A stretch of 25,272 bases of DNA from an uncultured Collinsella sp. (GTDB lineage: Bacteria; Actinomycetota; Coriobacteriia; Coriobacteriales; Coriobacteriaceae): assembly GCA_902478865.1 (NCBI GenBank), contig CABSNA010000004.1, positions 1 through 25,272 on the forward strand, in the 5' to 3' direction. A model generated the notes under the pieces. That model saw nothing but the letters and a program-made list of their open reading frames with translations. It did not search any database and was not told the origin of the DNA. Positions within the stretch are counted from its first letter, which is position 1; every line of letters begins with the position of its first letter. Shown here in pieces: positions 7,063-14,391 of this stretch. Both the position numbers and the translations under genes were made by a program.

Positions 7063-9813
7063 GTGAGCGATTGCAAGAGGGTTTACCGTTTTGGAACCGA
7101 CGCCCAGGGCACCTGTGTCACTGAGGGCGACAAGTCCATGAACTTCGTGCTTGGCGGCAAGGGCGCAAACCTTGCCGAGATGAGCCGCATCGGCCTGCCG
7201 GTTCCCGGTGGCTTTACCATTACCTGCCAGACTTGCGTCGAGTACTCCGGTGCCGGCAACGTGTGGCCCGGGGGCGCACTCGATGAGATCGTTGCTGCCG
7301 AGGCGGACCTCGAGGCCCGCTGCGGCAAGAAGCTCGGCGACGCCTCCGATCCGCTGCTCGTGTCGGTTCGCTCGGGCGCTCCGTTCTCCATGCCCGGTAT
7401 GATGGACACGGTCCTCAACTTGGGCCTCAATGACGATTCCGTCCAGGGCCTCATCGCGCAGACGCAGAACCCGCGTTTTGCCTGGGATAGCTACCGCCGC
7501 TTTATCCAGATGTTTTCCAATGTCGTCATGGGCGTTGACGCCGACCTGTTCGAGAACGCCCTGACCCAGGCCCGTCTGGTCGCCGGCGTCCGCGTCGATT
7601 CCGAGCTTTCGGCCGAGGACCTGCAGGAACTCGTCGAGACCTTTAAGGGCATCTTTTCCGAGAACGTCGATGCCTCCCTGTATCCCGAGCTCGAGGTCGC
7701 TGACGGCAAGCCCGTTTTCCCGCACGACCCGGAGCTTCAGCTACGCCTTGCAATCCAGGCCGTCTTTGGCAGCTGGATGAACGAGCGTGCCTGCATCTAC
7801 CGCAAGCAGCATGGCATTTCCGACGACCTCGGCACCGCCGTCAACGTACAGGCCATGGCCTTTGGCAACAAGGGCGAGACCTCTGCGACGGGCGTCGCCT
7901 TTACGCGTAATCCGGCCGACGGCACCAAGGAGTTCTACGGTGACTTTTTGGTTAACGCCCAGGGCGAGGACGTCGTCGCCGGCATCCGCAACACCGAGCC
8001 CATTGCCGACCTCAAGACCACCCCGGGCCTCGAGTCCGCAGGTGAGGAGCTCGAGCGCGTGTTCCTGACGCTCGAGGATCATTATCGCGATATGTGCGAT
8101 ATCGAGTTCACCATCGAGCAGGGCAAGCTCTGGATGCTCCAGACCCGCGTGGGCAAGCGCACCGCCACCGCCGCCCTGCGCATCGCTATCGAAATGGTCG
8201 AGGAGGGCCTGATCACCCGCGAGGAGGCCGTGAGCCGCATCGATCCCGCGCAGCTCGACCAACTCCTGCACCCGCAGTTTGACGCCTCCAAGAAGTACGA
8301 GGCGCTGGCCAGCGGTCTGAACGCCAGCCCCGGTGCCGCCGTGGGCGAGGTCGTGTTCTCGAGCGACGACGCCGTCACGCGTTCCGCCGAGGGCCGCAAG
8401 GTCATTCTGGTTCGTTGGGAGACCAACCCCGACGACCTGAAGGGCATGGTCGCCGCCGAGGGCATCCTGACCAGCCACGGTGGCAAGACGAGTCATGCCG
8501 CCGTTATCGCCCGCGGCATGGGTACGCCCTGCGTCTGTGGCGTTGAGCGCTTCCATATCGACGCCGCCGAGAAGGTCGTGCGCATCGAGGGCAGCGACCG
8601 CGTGCTGCGCGAGGGCGATGTCATCTCCATCGACGGCACCCAGGGCATCGTCGTCGACGGCGCCGTCGACCTGGTCTCCGCCGAGCTTACCGGCGATCTG
8701 GACACCATCCTGTCCTGGGCCGACGAGATTCGCCTGGACGAGACCTGTGGCCATGCCAACCATGTGCGCGTCAACGCCGACAATCCCGAGGATGCCGAGC
8801 TCGCCCTCGAGTTTGGCGCCGAGGCTATTGGCCTGTGCCGCACCGAGCACATGTTCCTGGGCGATCGCAAGAACATCATCCAGAGCTTTATCCTGTCTGA
8901 CGATGAGGCCGTGAAGCAGCAGGCCCTGGCCGACCTGCTCAAGGTTCAGACCGAGGACTTCCTGGCGATGTTCAAGACCATGTCCGGTCGCGATGTGGTC
9001 GTCCGCCTGCTCGATCCGCCGCTTCATGAGTTCCTGGATAATCCTCGCGAGCTCGAGGTCGCCATCACCAAGAAGGAGGCCGCCGGCGCTCCCGAGGAGG
9101 AGCTCGCTGCCCTGCGCGCCCGCCTGCGTCGCATTGACGGCATGGTCGAGTCCAACCCCATGCTGGGCTTGCGCGGCGTGCGCCTGTCCGTCGTCTTTGG
9201 CGATCTGCCGCTCATGCAGGTTCGCGCCGTCGCCACGGCCGCTGCCCGCCTTATCAAGGAGGGTGTCGACCCGCGCCCCGAGATCATGGTTCCGCTCGTT
9301 TCCATCATGGCCGAGCATGTCCAGACCCGCGAGGTTATCGAGCGCGTGATCGCCGAGGTTTCCGCCGAGGAAGGCGTCGAGCTCAATATTCCCGTGGGCG
9401 CGATGCTCGAGCTGCCGCGCGCCTGCATGGTCGCCGACGAGATCGCCCAGCACGCCGATTTCTTCTGCTTTGGCACCAACGACCTTACCCAGACGACTTT
9501 CGGCTTCTCTCGCGATGATGCCGAGGCCAAGTTCATCCCGCTGTACATGCACAAGAAGATCCTGAAGGACAACCCCTTCGAGACCATCGACACGGCAGTG
9601 CTCGAGCTGGTGCGCATGGCCGTCGAGAAGGGCCGCGCCACCAACCCCGACATGCACTTTGGCGTGTGCGGCGAGCATGGCGGCGACCCCAAGTCCATCA
9701 AGGGCCTGTTTAACGTGGCCGACGTGGACTACGTATCCTGCTCGCCTTATCGCGTGCCCCTCGCACGCCTGGCCGCCGCCCAGGCCAAGCTCGAGGCCAA
9801 GCGCAACGCCTAG
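7063..9813 (+). CDS. ppdK: Pyruvate, phosphate dikinase
   Basis: PPDK interconverts pyruvate, ATP and Pi with PEP, AMP and PPi in the cytosol, serving glycolysis or gluconeogenesis. From GTG 7063 the protein has 916 residues, a little longer than the usual 870-880. The N-terminal nucleotide-binding domain shows LGGKGANLAEM and SVRSGAPFSMPGMMDTVLN. The swivelling domain carries GGKTSHAAVIARGMGTPCV with catalytic His478 and, two residues before it, Thr476, the residue PDRP modifies. The C-terminal TIM barrel shows GLCRTEHMF, FGTNDLTQTTFGFSRDD and VCGEHGGDP with catalytic Cys869. The start was chosen from the SD AAGGGGAAG (7050-7058); an in-frame GTG at 7042 precedes the SD. ppsR lies directly upstream, consistent with paired function. 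Confidence 0.97.
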   Translation: MSDCKRVYRFGTDAQGTCVTEGDKSMNFVLGGKGANLAEMSRIGLPVPGGFTITCQTCVEYSGAGNVWPGGALDEIVAAEADLEARCGKKLGDASDPLLVSVRSGAPFSMPGMMDTVLNLGLNDDSVQGLIAQTQNPRFAWDSYRRFIQMFSNVVMGVDADLFENALTQARLVAGVRVDSELSAEDLQELVETFKGIFSENVDASLYPELEVADGKPVFPHDPELQLRLAIQAVFGSWMNERACIYRKQHGISDDLGTAVNVQAMAFGNKGETSATGVAFTRNPADGTKEFYGDFLVNAQGEDVVAGIRNTEPIADLKTTPGLESAGEELERVFLTLEDHYRDMCDIEFTIEQGKLWMLQTRVGKRTATAALRIAIEMVEEGLITREEAVSRIDPAQLDQLLHPQFDASKKYEALASGLNASPGAAVGEVVFSSDDAVTRSAEGRKVILVRWETNPDDLKGMVAAEGILTSHGGKTSHAAVIARGMGTPCVCGVERFHIDAAEKVVRIEGSDRVLREGDVISIDGTQGIVVDGAVDLVSAELTGDLDTILSWADEIRLDETCGHANHVRVNADNPEDAELALEFGAEAIGLCRTEHMFLGDRKNIIQSFILSDDEAVKQQALADLLKVQTEDFLAMFKTMSGRDVVVRLLDPPLHEFLDNPRELEVAITKKEAAGAPEEELAALRARLRRIDGMVESNPMLGLRGVRLSVVFGDLPLMQVRAVATAAARLIKEGVDPRPEIMVPLVSIMAEHVQTREVIERVIAEVSAEEGVELNIPVGAMLELPRACMVADEIAQHADFFCFGTNDLTQTTFGFSRDDAEAKFIPLYMHKKILKDNPFETIDTAVLELVRMAVEKGRATNPDMHFGVCGEHGGDPKSIKGLFNVADVDYVSCSPYRVPLARLAAAQAKLEAKRNA

Positions 9814-9852
9814 CGCCCTGCTCCTAGATCTCTAGCGTAGCCCCCCTTCATG

Positions 9853-9880
9853 CCGCCCGTCTCATTCGTGAGGCGGGCGG
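9853..9880 (+). terminator. Hairpin downstream of ppdK, probable terminator
   Basis: CCGCCCGTCTC (9853-9863) pairs with GAGGCGGGCGG (9870-9880), giving 11 bp with one G-U pair and a 6-base loop. The bases directly after it (TTATCAT) are only moderately T-rich; better T runs follow about 15 bases later. Its position 40 bases after the ppdK stop and before the rplS promoter supports a terminator. Confidence 0.6.
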
Positions 9881-9926
9881 TTATCATGTGCGGGTTTTGT
9901 CTTTTTGTCTGCGTAAAAAATTGTTC

Positions 9927-9954
9927 TTGCAGCAGAAACCCGCGCGTGTATACT
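9927..9954 (+). promoter_or_regulatory. Candidate promoter for rplS
   Basis: TTGCAG (9927-9932), a 16-base spacer and TATACT (9949-9954). The -10 matches the consensus at five of six positions. Transcription would start near 9961, giving a leader of about 60 bases. The layout repeats that of the first rpsP promoter candidate. Confidence 0.6.
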
Positions 9955-9975
9955 CGAATACGTTTGTTCAACTAC

Positions 9976-9999
9976 GTGCCGGCCAGAGTGGTACGGCAC
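9976..9999 (+). promoter_or_regulatory. Hairpin in the rplS 5' leader, possible autoregulatory site
   Basis: GTGCCG (9976-9981) pairs with CGGCAC (9994-9999). Inside, CCA (9983-9985) can pair with TGG (9989-9991) around a GAG loop, leaving a small asymmetric internal loop. It sits 12 bases before the SD AAGGA (10012-10016). Ribosomal-protein leaders often carry such elements for feedback control, but I do not recognise this one. Confidence 0.35.
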
Positions 10000-10023
10000 C
10001 TCTAGAAGAGTAAGGAATTGCAC

Positions 10024-10365
10024 ATGGATTACATCCGCGCAATCGAGCGTCAGCAGATCCGCGAGGACATTCCTCAGGTTCGCGTCGCCGACAACGTCAA
10101 GGTTCACTACCGCATTAAGGAAGGCGACCGCGAGCGCATCCAGGTCTTCCAGGGCGACGTCATCCGCATGGCCGGCGCCGGTGCCCGCGAGACCTTCACC
10201 GTCCGCAAGATGTCCTTCGGTGTCGGTGTTGAGCGTACCTTCCCGCTTCACAGCCCCAAGATCGCCAAGCTCGAGGTCGTTCGTCATGGTCGCGTCCGTC
10301 GCGCCAAGCTGTACTACCTCCGCGACAAGGTGGGCAAGGCTGCTCGCATCCCCGAGAAGCGCTAA
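10024..10365 (+). CDS. rplS: 50S ribosomal protein L19
   Basis: L19 is a large-subunit protein at the 30S-50S interface. The 113-residue protein begins MDYIRAIERQQIREDIPQ and contains the core motifs VKVHYRIKEGDRERIQVFQGDVI, FTVRKMSFGVGVERTFPLHSPKI and the C-terminal VRRAKLYYLRDKVGKAARI. ATG 10024 is chosen because AAGGA (10012-10016) is 7 bases upstream and homology begins there; a TTG at 10018 is the less likely alternative. The gene is a single-gene unit here: its own promoter, a leader hairpin and a strong terminator. In most bacteria it directly follows trmD; here lepB, glyQ, glyS, ppsR and ppdK lie between. Confidence 0.97.
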   Translation: MDYIRAIERQQIREDIPQVRVADNVKVHYRIKEGDRERIQVFQGDVIRMAGAGARETFTVRKMSFGVGVERTFPLHSPKIAKLEVVRHGRVRRAKLYYLRDKVGKAARIPEKR

Positions 10366-10399
10366 GAAGATCGCAGCGTCTGTCCACTCGTTTGGACAC

Positions 10400-10431
10400 A
10401 AGGGTCACCTTCGGGTGGCCCTTCTTTTTAT
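10400..10431 (+). terminator. Rho-independent terminator of rplS
   Basis: AAGGGTCACC (10400-10409), a TTCG tetraloop closed by C-G, and GGTGGCCCTT (10414-10423) form a 10-bp stem with one G-U pair, followed by CTTTTTAT. A smaller hairpin, TGTCCA/TGGACA, at 10381-10398 lies just before it. Confidence 0.92.
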
Positions 10432-10458
10432 CTGATTTGCATGCAAGGAGGGCCTGGT

Positions 10459-11247
10459 ATGGCCAATATGACGAGCTCGGTTTCGGCATCGCAGGTTGCC
10501 GGAGAGCTGGCGAGCGCAACGTTTGAGGAGATCCCCGCCCTCGTGGAGCATTATCGCGAGGACCCGCGCCAGCAGGTGATCAAGGCTTGTGAACGCGCCC
10601 TCAAACGCCATTCCAAAGAGGTTGCCGAGCGCGAGCGCGTCAATGGCATGTACGAGCTTATGCATGAGCTTGGCGGCGATGGGGTGGTCGTTGGTGTCGA
10701 CGAGGTGGGCCGTGGCTCGGTAGCGGGTCCCTTAACCGTGTGTGCCGTGTGCCTTCCCATGGAGCCGCGCGTCTGGGGCATCAACGATTCCAAAAAGCTC
10801 ACGCCGGCGCGCCGCGCGCTGCTCTCTGTGAAGATTGCCGAGGTGGCGACGGCGATTGGTTTTTGCCATATCGCGCCTAAGGATATCGATGAGATGGGTA
10901 TGGCCCGCGCCATCCGCGTTGCCGTCGCGGGCGCCGTGGCCGATACGGGACTTGAACCCGACTGCGTCCTCATGGATGGCAACCCCTTGGGCGCCGTTCC
11001 CAATGAGCGCGACGTGGTGAAGGGCGATGCCAAGATCGCCTGTATCGCCGCGGCGTCCATCATGGCCAAGGTCACGCGTGACGAGATGATGGTCGAGTAC
11101 GACGCCGAGTACCCCGAGTACCATCTGGCCGAGTCGAAGGGCTATGCGAGCCCCGAGCACATCGAGGCCATTCGCAAACATGGACTTTGTCCGCTGCACC
11201 GCGTGAGCTTTTGCGGAAACTTTCTGCAGACTGAGCGCCTTTTCTAG
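10459..11247 (+). CDS. rnhB: Ribonuclease HII
   Basis: RNase HII cleaves the RNA strand of RNA-DNA hybrids and nicks at single ribonucleotides in DNA. The 262-residue protein has the signature GVDEVGRGSVAGP with Asp81 and Glu82, then NDSKKLT, LMDGNP with Asp173, and KGDAKIACIAAASIMAKVTRD with Asp191. The spacing equals that of the four catalytic acidic residues of E. coli RNase HII. About 75 residues precede the catalytic domain, as in the Bacillus enzyme. ATG 10459 is preceded by AAGGAGGG (10445-10452) at 6 bases; an in-frame ATG at 10441 lies before that SD. The gene stands between the rplS terminator and its own terminator. Confidence 0.95.
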   Translation: MANMTSSVSASQVAGELASATFEEIPALVEHYREDPRQQVIKACERALKRHSKEVAERERVNGMYELMHELGGDGVVVGVDEVGRGSVAGPLTVCAVCLPMEPRVWGINDSKKLTPARRALLSVKIAEVATAIGFCHIAPKDIDEMGMARAIRVAVAGAVADTGLEPDCVLMDGNPLGAVPNERDVVKGDAKIACIAAASIMAKVTRDEMMVEYDAEYPEYHLAESKGYASPEHIEAIRKHGLCPLHRVSFCGNFLQTERLF

Positions 11248-11274
11248 GTCAATTGTGGAGACAGGGACCTCTGG

Positions 11275-11287
11275 GGTTTTATAAACC
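11275..11287 (+). repeat. Short AT-rich palindrome in the rnhB-yraN gap
   Basis: GGTTT (11275-11279), TAT and AAACC (11283-11287) form a perfect 5-bp inverted repeat within the short spacer between the rnhB stop and its terminator. The flanking bases (GAGACAGGGACCTCTGGGG) look unlike the coding DNA around. Function unknown. Confidence 0.3.
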
Positions 11288-11296
11288 TGCTGGTAG

Positions 11297-11338
11297 CGGG
11301 CCGTATGCAACACCATTGCTGCGTACGGCCCGTTTTTT
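11297..11338 (+). terminator. Rho-independent terminator of rnhB
   Basis: CGGGCCGTA (11297-11305) pairs perfectly with TACGGCCCG (11324-11332), and three further pairs including a G-U extend the stem inward to about 12 bp around a 12-base loop. Six T residues follow (11333-11338). Confidence 0.93.
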
Positions 11339-11436
11339 GACGGCATTTGGTCAGCTTTTGGTTTGCTTCCGGTACTTACCCGCATGAAAGGTGCTCTCAT
11401 CATCGGGGCAATGCAGTGTGCGGGAAAGGAGACCCC

Positions 11437-11922
11437 ATGAGTGCCGCAAGCAAAAAGAGTAAGACGCAGCAGCTCAAGGAGTGTTGGGAAAACGGCAAGC
11501 TCGACTGCGGGGCGATGACGCCCGAGTTTATCAAGGGACTCAGTCCTCGCGAGCTGGGCATGCTGGGCGAGCTGATCACCATCGACTACTTTAACGAGCG
11601 CGGCTACACCTTGCTGGAGCAGGGTTATCGTTGCACCGAGGGCGAGGCCGACCTGGTGCTGCTCGATGAGCTCGACGATGTCGTGGTGATGGCCGAGGTC
11701 AAGACCAGACGCGTTGCGCTGGATTGCAGCACGCGGGTCTTTCCCGAGGAGGCCGTGGACGCCCAAAAGCAACGTCGCTACCGCCGCATCGCAAGTTGCT
11801 ATCTCATGGAGCATTATCCGCTCAAGGCGATTCGCTTCGATGCCGTGGGCGTTACCATTCGCGGCGGGCATATCGCCGAGATCGAGCACCAGTACAACGC
11901 GTTCGATTGGCAGGTGTCGTGA
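11437..11922 (+). CDS. yraN: UPF0102 family protein (YraN-like putative nuclease)
   Basis: The family has a restriction-endonuclease-like fold and is found almost everywhere in bacteria next to comM and dprA; its molecular role is not settled. The 161-residue protein has Glu45 in LGMLGELITIDYFNERGY, Asp72 in GEADLVLL, and Glu87-x-Lys89 in MAEVKTRR, which together match a PD-(D/E)XK active site. AVDAQKQRRYRRIA follows as in the family. About 36 residues rich in Lys and polar amino acids precede the domain, longer than in typical members (about 120 residues in total). ATG 11437 has AAAGGAG at 11425-11431. The stop TGA (11920-11922) overlaps the comM ATG. Confidence 0.88.
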   Translation: MSAASKKSKTQQLKECWENGKLDCGAMTPEFIKGLSPRELGMLGELITIDYFNERGYTLLEQGYRCTEGEADLVLLDELDDVVVMAEVKTRRVALDCSTRVFPEEAVDAQKQRRYRRIASCYLMEHYPLKAIRFDAVGVTIRGGHIAEIEHQYNAFDWQVS

Positions 11923-13445
11923 TGGCGTTCGAGACGTTTGCCGTTCACGCGGCCTGCATCCGCGGCGTCGAGGCGATTCCCGTCACGGTCGAGGTCTCGC
12001 TTGCCGGCGGCGTTCCGGGCATCCAGATGCTCGGCATACCGAGTATGGAGGTGATGGAGTCGCGCGGTCGTATTCGCTGCGCGATGCGCTCCGCCGGGTT
12101 CGAGATCCCGCGCTCGGGCATTACGGTCAATCTGGCGCCCGGCGATATCCGCAAGACCGGTAGCGGCTTTGATCTGCCCATCGCCATCGCGGTATTGGCG
12201 GCCGATGGGCAGATTCCCCGCGACAACCTCGATCGTTGTCTTATCGCTGGTGAGCTTGGCTTGGACGGTACGGTGCTTCCTGTCAAGGGCGAGGTGGCGT
12301 TTCAGTTATTGGCGCGTGATTTGGGGCTGTCCTTTATCGCCGGCAGGTCAGACCAGCATGTGCCACTCGCGGGCGTGGATTGCGGATTCATCGATCATTT
12401 GTCTCAGCTTGCTCATGGTATGGGCGATGCCGCGCGGCACTACTTGGATTCCGAGGGCGTCGAGGCGACCTTTGAGCCTGAGCTCGACTATGCCGACGTG
12501 CTGGGGCAGGAAGTCGCTAAACGCGGCATGGCGCTTGCGGCGGCAGGAGAACTCGGCTTGCTCATGATCGGGTCTCCGGGATCGGGCAAGACGATGCTCG
12601 CACGCCGTATGACCGGCATCCTGCCCGAGCTTTCCGTTGAGGATCAGCAGGAGGCACTGTGCATCCATTCGGTTTTGGGTGAGAACATTGATGGCTTGTT
12701 GGCGGGGCACCGCCCCTTCCGCAGTCCCCACCACAGTATTTCGACCGCAGGCCTTATCGGCGGCGGGCGCCCGGTGCACCCGGGTGAGATCAGCCTTGCT
12801 CATGGCGGCGTGCTCTTTTTGGACGAGCTTGCCGAGTTTCCCACTGGCGTGCTGCAGACGCTGCGTCAGCCCATCGAGCGCGGCTACGTGAGGATCGTAC
12901 GCGTCGACGGGGCTTTTACCTTCCCGTCGCGCTTTCAGCTGCTGGCTGCGAGCAATCCCTGCCCCTGCGGCTTTTTGGGCGATCGCGAGGTGCCGTGTCG
13001 CTGCTCGGCGGCGATGGTCGAGCGCTATCGGTCTAAACTGCGCGGTCCTTTGGCCGACCGTATCGACATGATGATCGATGTGACCCGTCCCGACCCTCAA
13101 GTGATTATCGAGGGTGCGGAGGGCATGTCGTCGGCCGAGTTACGTGACTACGTTGTGCGCGGTCGCGCCTTTCGCGCTTGGCGCGAATCCCGCATGGACG
13201 ATGCGGATGCCGAGGCCGAGGATGACGAGACACGGTCCATTGACGGCGTCGTTTCGACCTTTGAGCTCGATGATGCGGCGGAGAAGTGTGTGCTCGGCCT
13301 GTCGAAGCGCACGCATCTCACAGGGCGTGGCATCGTGCGCCTTGTTCGCATTGCGCGCACGATCGCAGATGTCGCCGAGAGCGAGCAGGTGACGCAGGAC
13401 CACGTGCTCGAGGCGGCGATGTACCAGGGAAGGAGGGACCAATGA
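11922..13445 (+). CDS. comM: YifB/ComM-family Mg-chelatase-like AAA+ ATPase
   Basis: This is an AAA+ helicase-like protein. ComM of competent bacteria promotes branch migration during natural transformation; in organisms not known to be competent the role is less clear. The 507-residue protein has the N-terminal domain motif GIEAxPVxVEV (here RGVEAIPVTVEV) and LNLAPxDxRK-like VNLAPGDIRKTG. Walker A is GSPGSGKT at 217-224 and Walker B is VLFLDE at 297-302. RPFRSPHHSIS, ASNPCPCGF and a CRCS pair follow, then the C-terminal Mg_chelatase_C helices (LSKRTHLTGRGIVRLVRIARTIAD). The ATG overlaps the yraN stop (TGATG), and the comM stop overlaps the dprA start. Length is typical. Confidence 0.94.
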   Translation: MAFETFAVHAACIRGVEAIPVTVEVSLAGGVPGIQMLGIPSMEVMESRGRIRCAMRSAGFEIPRSGITVNLAPGDIRKTGSGFDLPIAIAVLAADGQIPRDNLDRCLIAGELGLDGTVLPVKGEVAFQLLARDLGLSFIAGRSDQHVPLAGVDCGFIDHLSQLAHGMGDAARHYLDSEGVEATFEPELDYADVLGQEVAKRGMALAAAGELGLLMIGSPGSGKTMLARRMTGILPELSVEDQQEALCIHSVLGENIDGLLAGHRPFRSPHHSISTAGLIGGGRPVHPGEISLAHGGVLFLDELAEFPTGVLQTLRQPIERGYVRIVRVDGAFTFPSRFQLLAASNPCPCGFLGDREVPCRCSAAMVERYRSKLRGPLADRIDMMIDVTRPDPQVIIEGAEGMSSAELRDYVVRGRAFRAWRESRMDDADAEAEDDETRSIDGVVSTFELDDAAEKCVLGLSKRTHLTGRGIVRLVRIARTIADVAESEQVTQDHVLEAAMYQGRRDQ

Positions 13446-14377
13446 TGGCTGAGGGGACCTTCGAGCTGCATCCAGGTGACGCGTTGTATCCCGAGACCGT
13501 TTTGGAGCTTTCTGATGTACCTCAGACGCTCTATGTGCGCGGCAACCCCGAGGCGCTTTCGACGCCCGCGCTCTCCATCATCGGTGCGCGAAAGGCCTCG
13601 CCGTATGGTCTTGCCGTGGCAGAGCTTGCGGCGAAGGTGGCGGTTGAGGCGGGAGTGACGGTAGTTTCGGGCGGTGCGGTCGGTTGTGACCAGGCCTCGG
13701 GTTGGGCTGCGGTCAACGCCGGCGGCAAACACGTTGTGGTGCTGGGGACGGGCGCCGACGTGGTCTACCCGCGTTCGAGCGCGGGGCTGATTACGCGCAC
13801 GCTTGATACGGGTGGCGCGGTCGTGTCGATCTCTCCGTGGGGCATGGGTCCGCGCAAGTTCGCCTTTCCGCGCCGCAATCGCGTAATCGCGGCCCTGTCG
13901 CAAGCCCTCTTTGTATCCGAGGCGGGTATGCCTTCTGGGACGTTTTCCACAGCCGAGGCTGCTATGGATTTGGGGCGCGAACTTCTTGCCGTGCCGGGGT
14001 CGATCCTATCGCCCGAGTCGCGTGGCACGAATTACCTCATTGCGAACGGTGCCTGCTGCATCGTCGACGAGGAATCTATCGAGATGGCTATCTCACGCAT
14101 CTACGGAACCCTGCGCTACTCGCGCCCCGATGCTCCCGGCATTGCCGACCTGGATCCAACGCAGCAGACCGTGATGCATGCGCTCATCGCCTCTCCGCTC
14201 AAGGTCGACGACATCGCGGCGCTCGTCTCGCTCGATGCTGTCGGCGTACTCAAACTCTTGGGTTCGCTTGAACTCGAGGGTCTTATCGAGCGCATGATGG
14301 ATGGAAGGTATGCGCCCTCCAAGTTTGCCCTTCACGCCCAGACACCCTTCGGTCACAATGGAAAACGTGTCAATTAG
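13442..14377 (+). CDS. dprA: DNA-processing protein DprA (short form)
   Basis: DprA binds single-stranded DNA and loads RecA during transformation; it is also widespread in bacteria not known to transform. The 311-residue protein begins at LYPETVLELSDVPQTLYVRG and shows the Rossmann-like core: SIIGARKASPYG (45-56), VVSGGAVGCDQASG (74-87), GTGADVVYP, FPRRNRVIAALSQA (142-155), SGTFSTAEAA and VPGSILSPESRGTNYLIANGA. A C-terminal winged-helix (DML1-like) domain follows. The N-terminal SAM/HhH domain of about 60 residues found in longer DprA proteins is absent. The widespread GIDxxAH motif appears as GCDQASG. ATG 13442 has AAGGAGGG at 13430-13437; a second ATG at 13445 is possible. The start overlaps the comM stop. 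Confidence 0.93.
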   Translation: MMAEGTFELHPGDALYPETVLELSDVPQTLYVRGNPEALSTPALSIIGARKASPYGLAVAELAAKVAVEAGVTVVSGGAVGCDQASGWAAVNAGGKHVVVLGTGADVVYPRSSAGLITRTLDTGGAVVSISPWGMGPRKFAFPRRNRVIAALSQALFVSEAGMPSGTFSTAEAAMDLGRELLAVPGSILSPESRGTNYLIANGACCIVDEESIEMAISRIYGTLRYSRPDAPGIADLDPTQQTVMHALIASPLKVDDIAALVSLDAVGVLKLLGSLELEGLIERMMDGRYAPSKFALHAQTPFGHNGKRVN

Positions 14378-14391
14378 AAAGGTGTTTGCAG

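Noticed and set aside
7741..9678. 645-codon minus-strand open frame opposite ppdK
   Set aside because: Same codon-bias shadow: composition mirrors the sense strand and no protein family is recognisable.
10732..11889. 385-codon minus-strand open frame crossing rnhB and yraN
   Set aside because: It runs through the strong rnhB terminator and opposite two real genes, and no family resemblance is visible.
11724..11921. Upstream extension of comM to an earlier start inside yraN
   Set aside because: The extra residues show no ComM homology; the family N-terminus begins right after the ATG at 11922.
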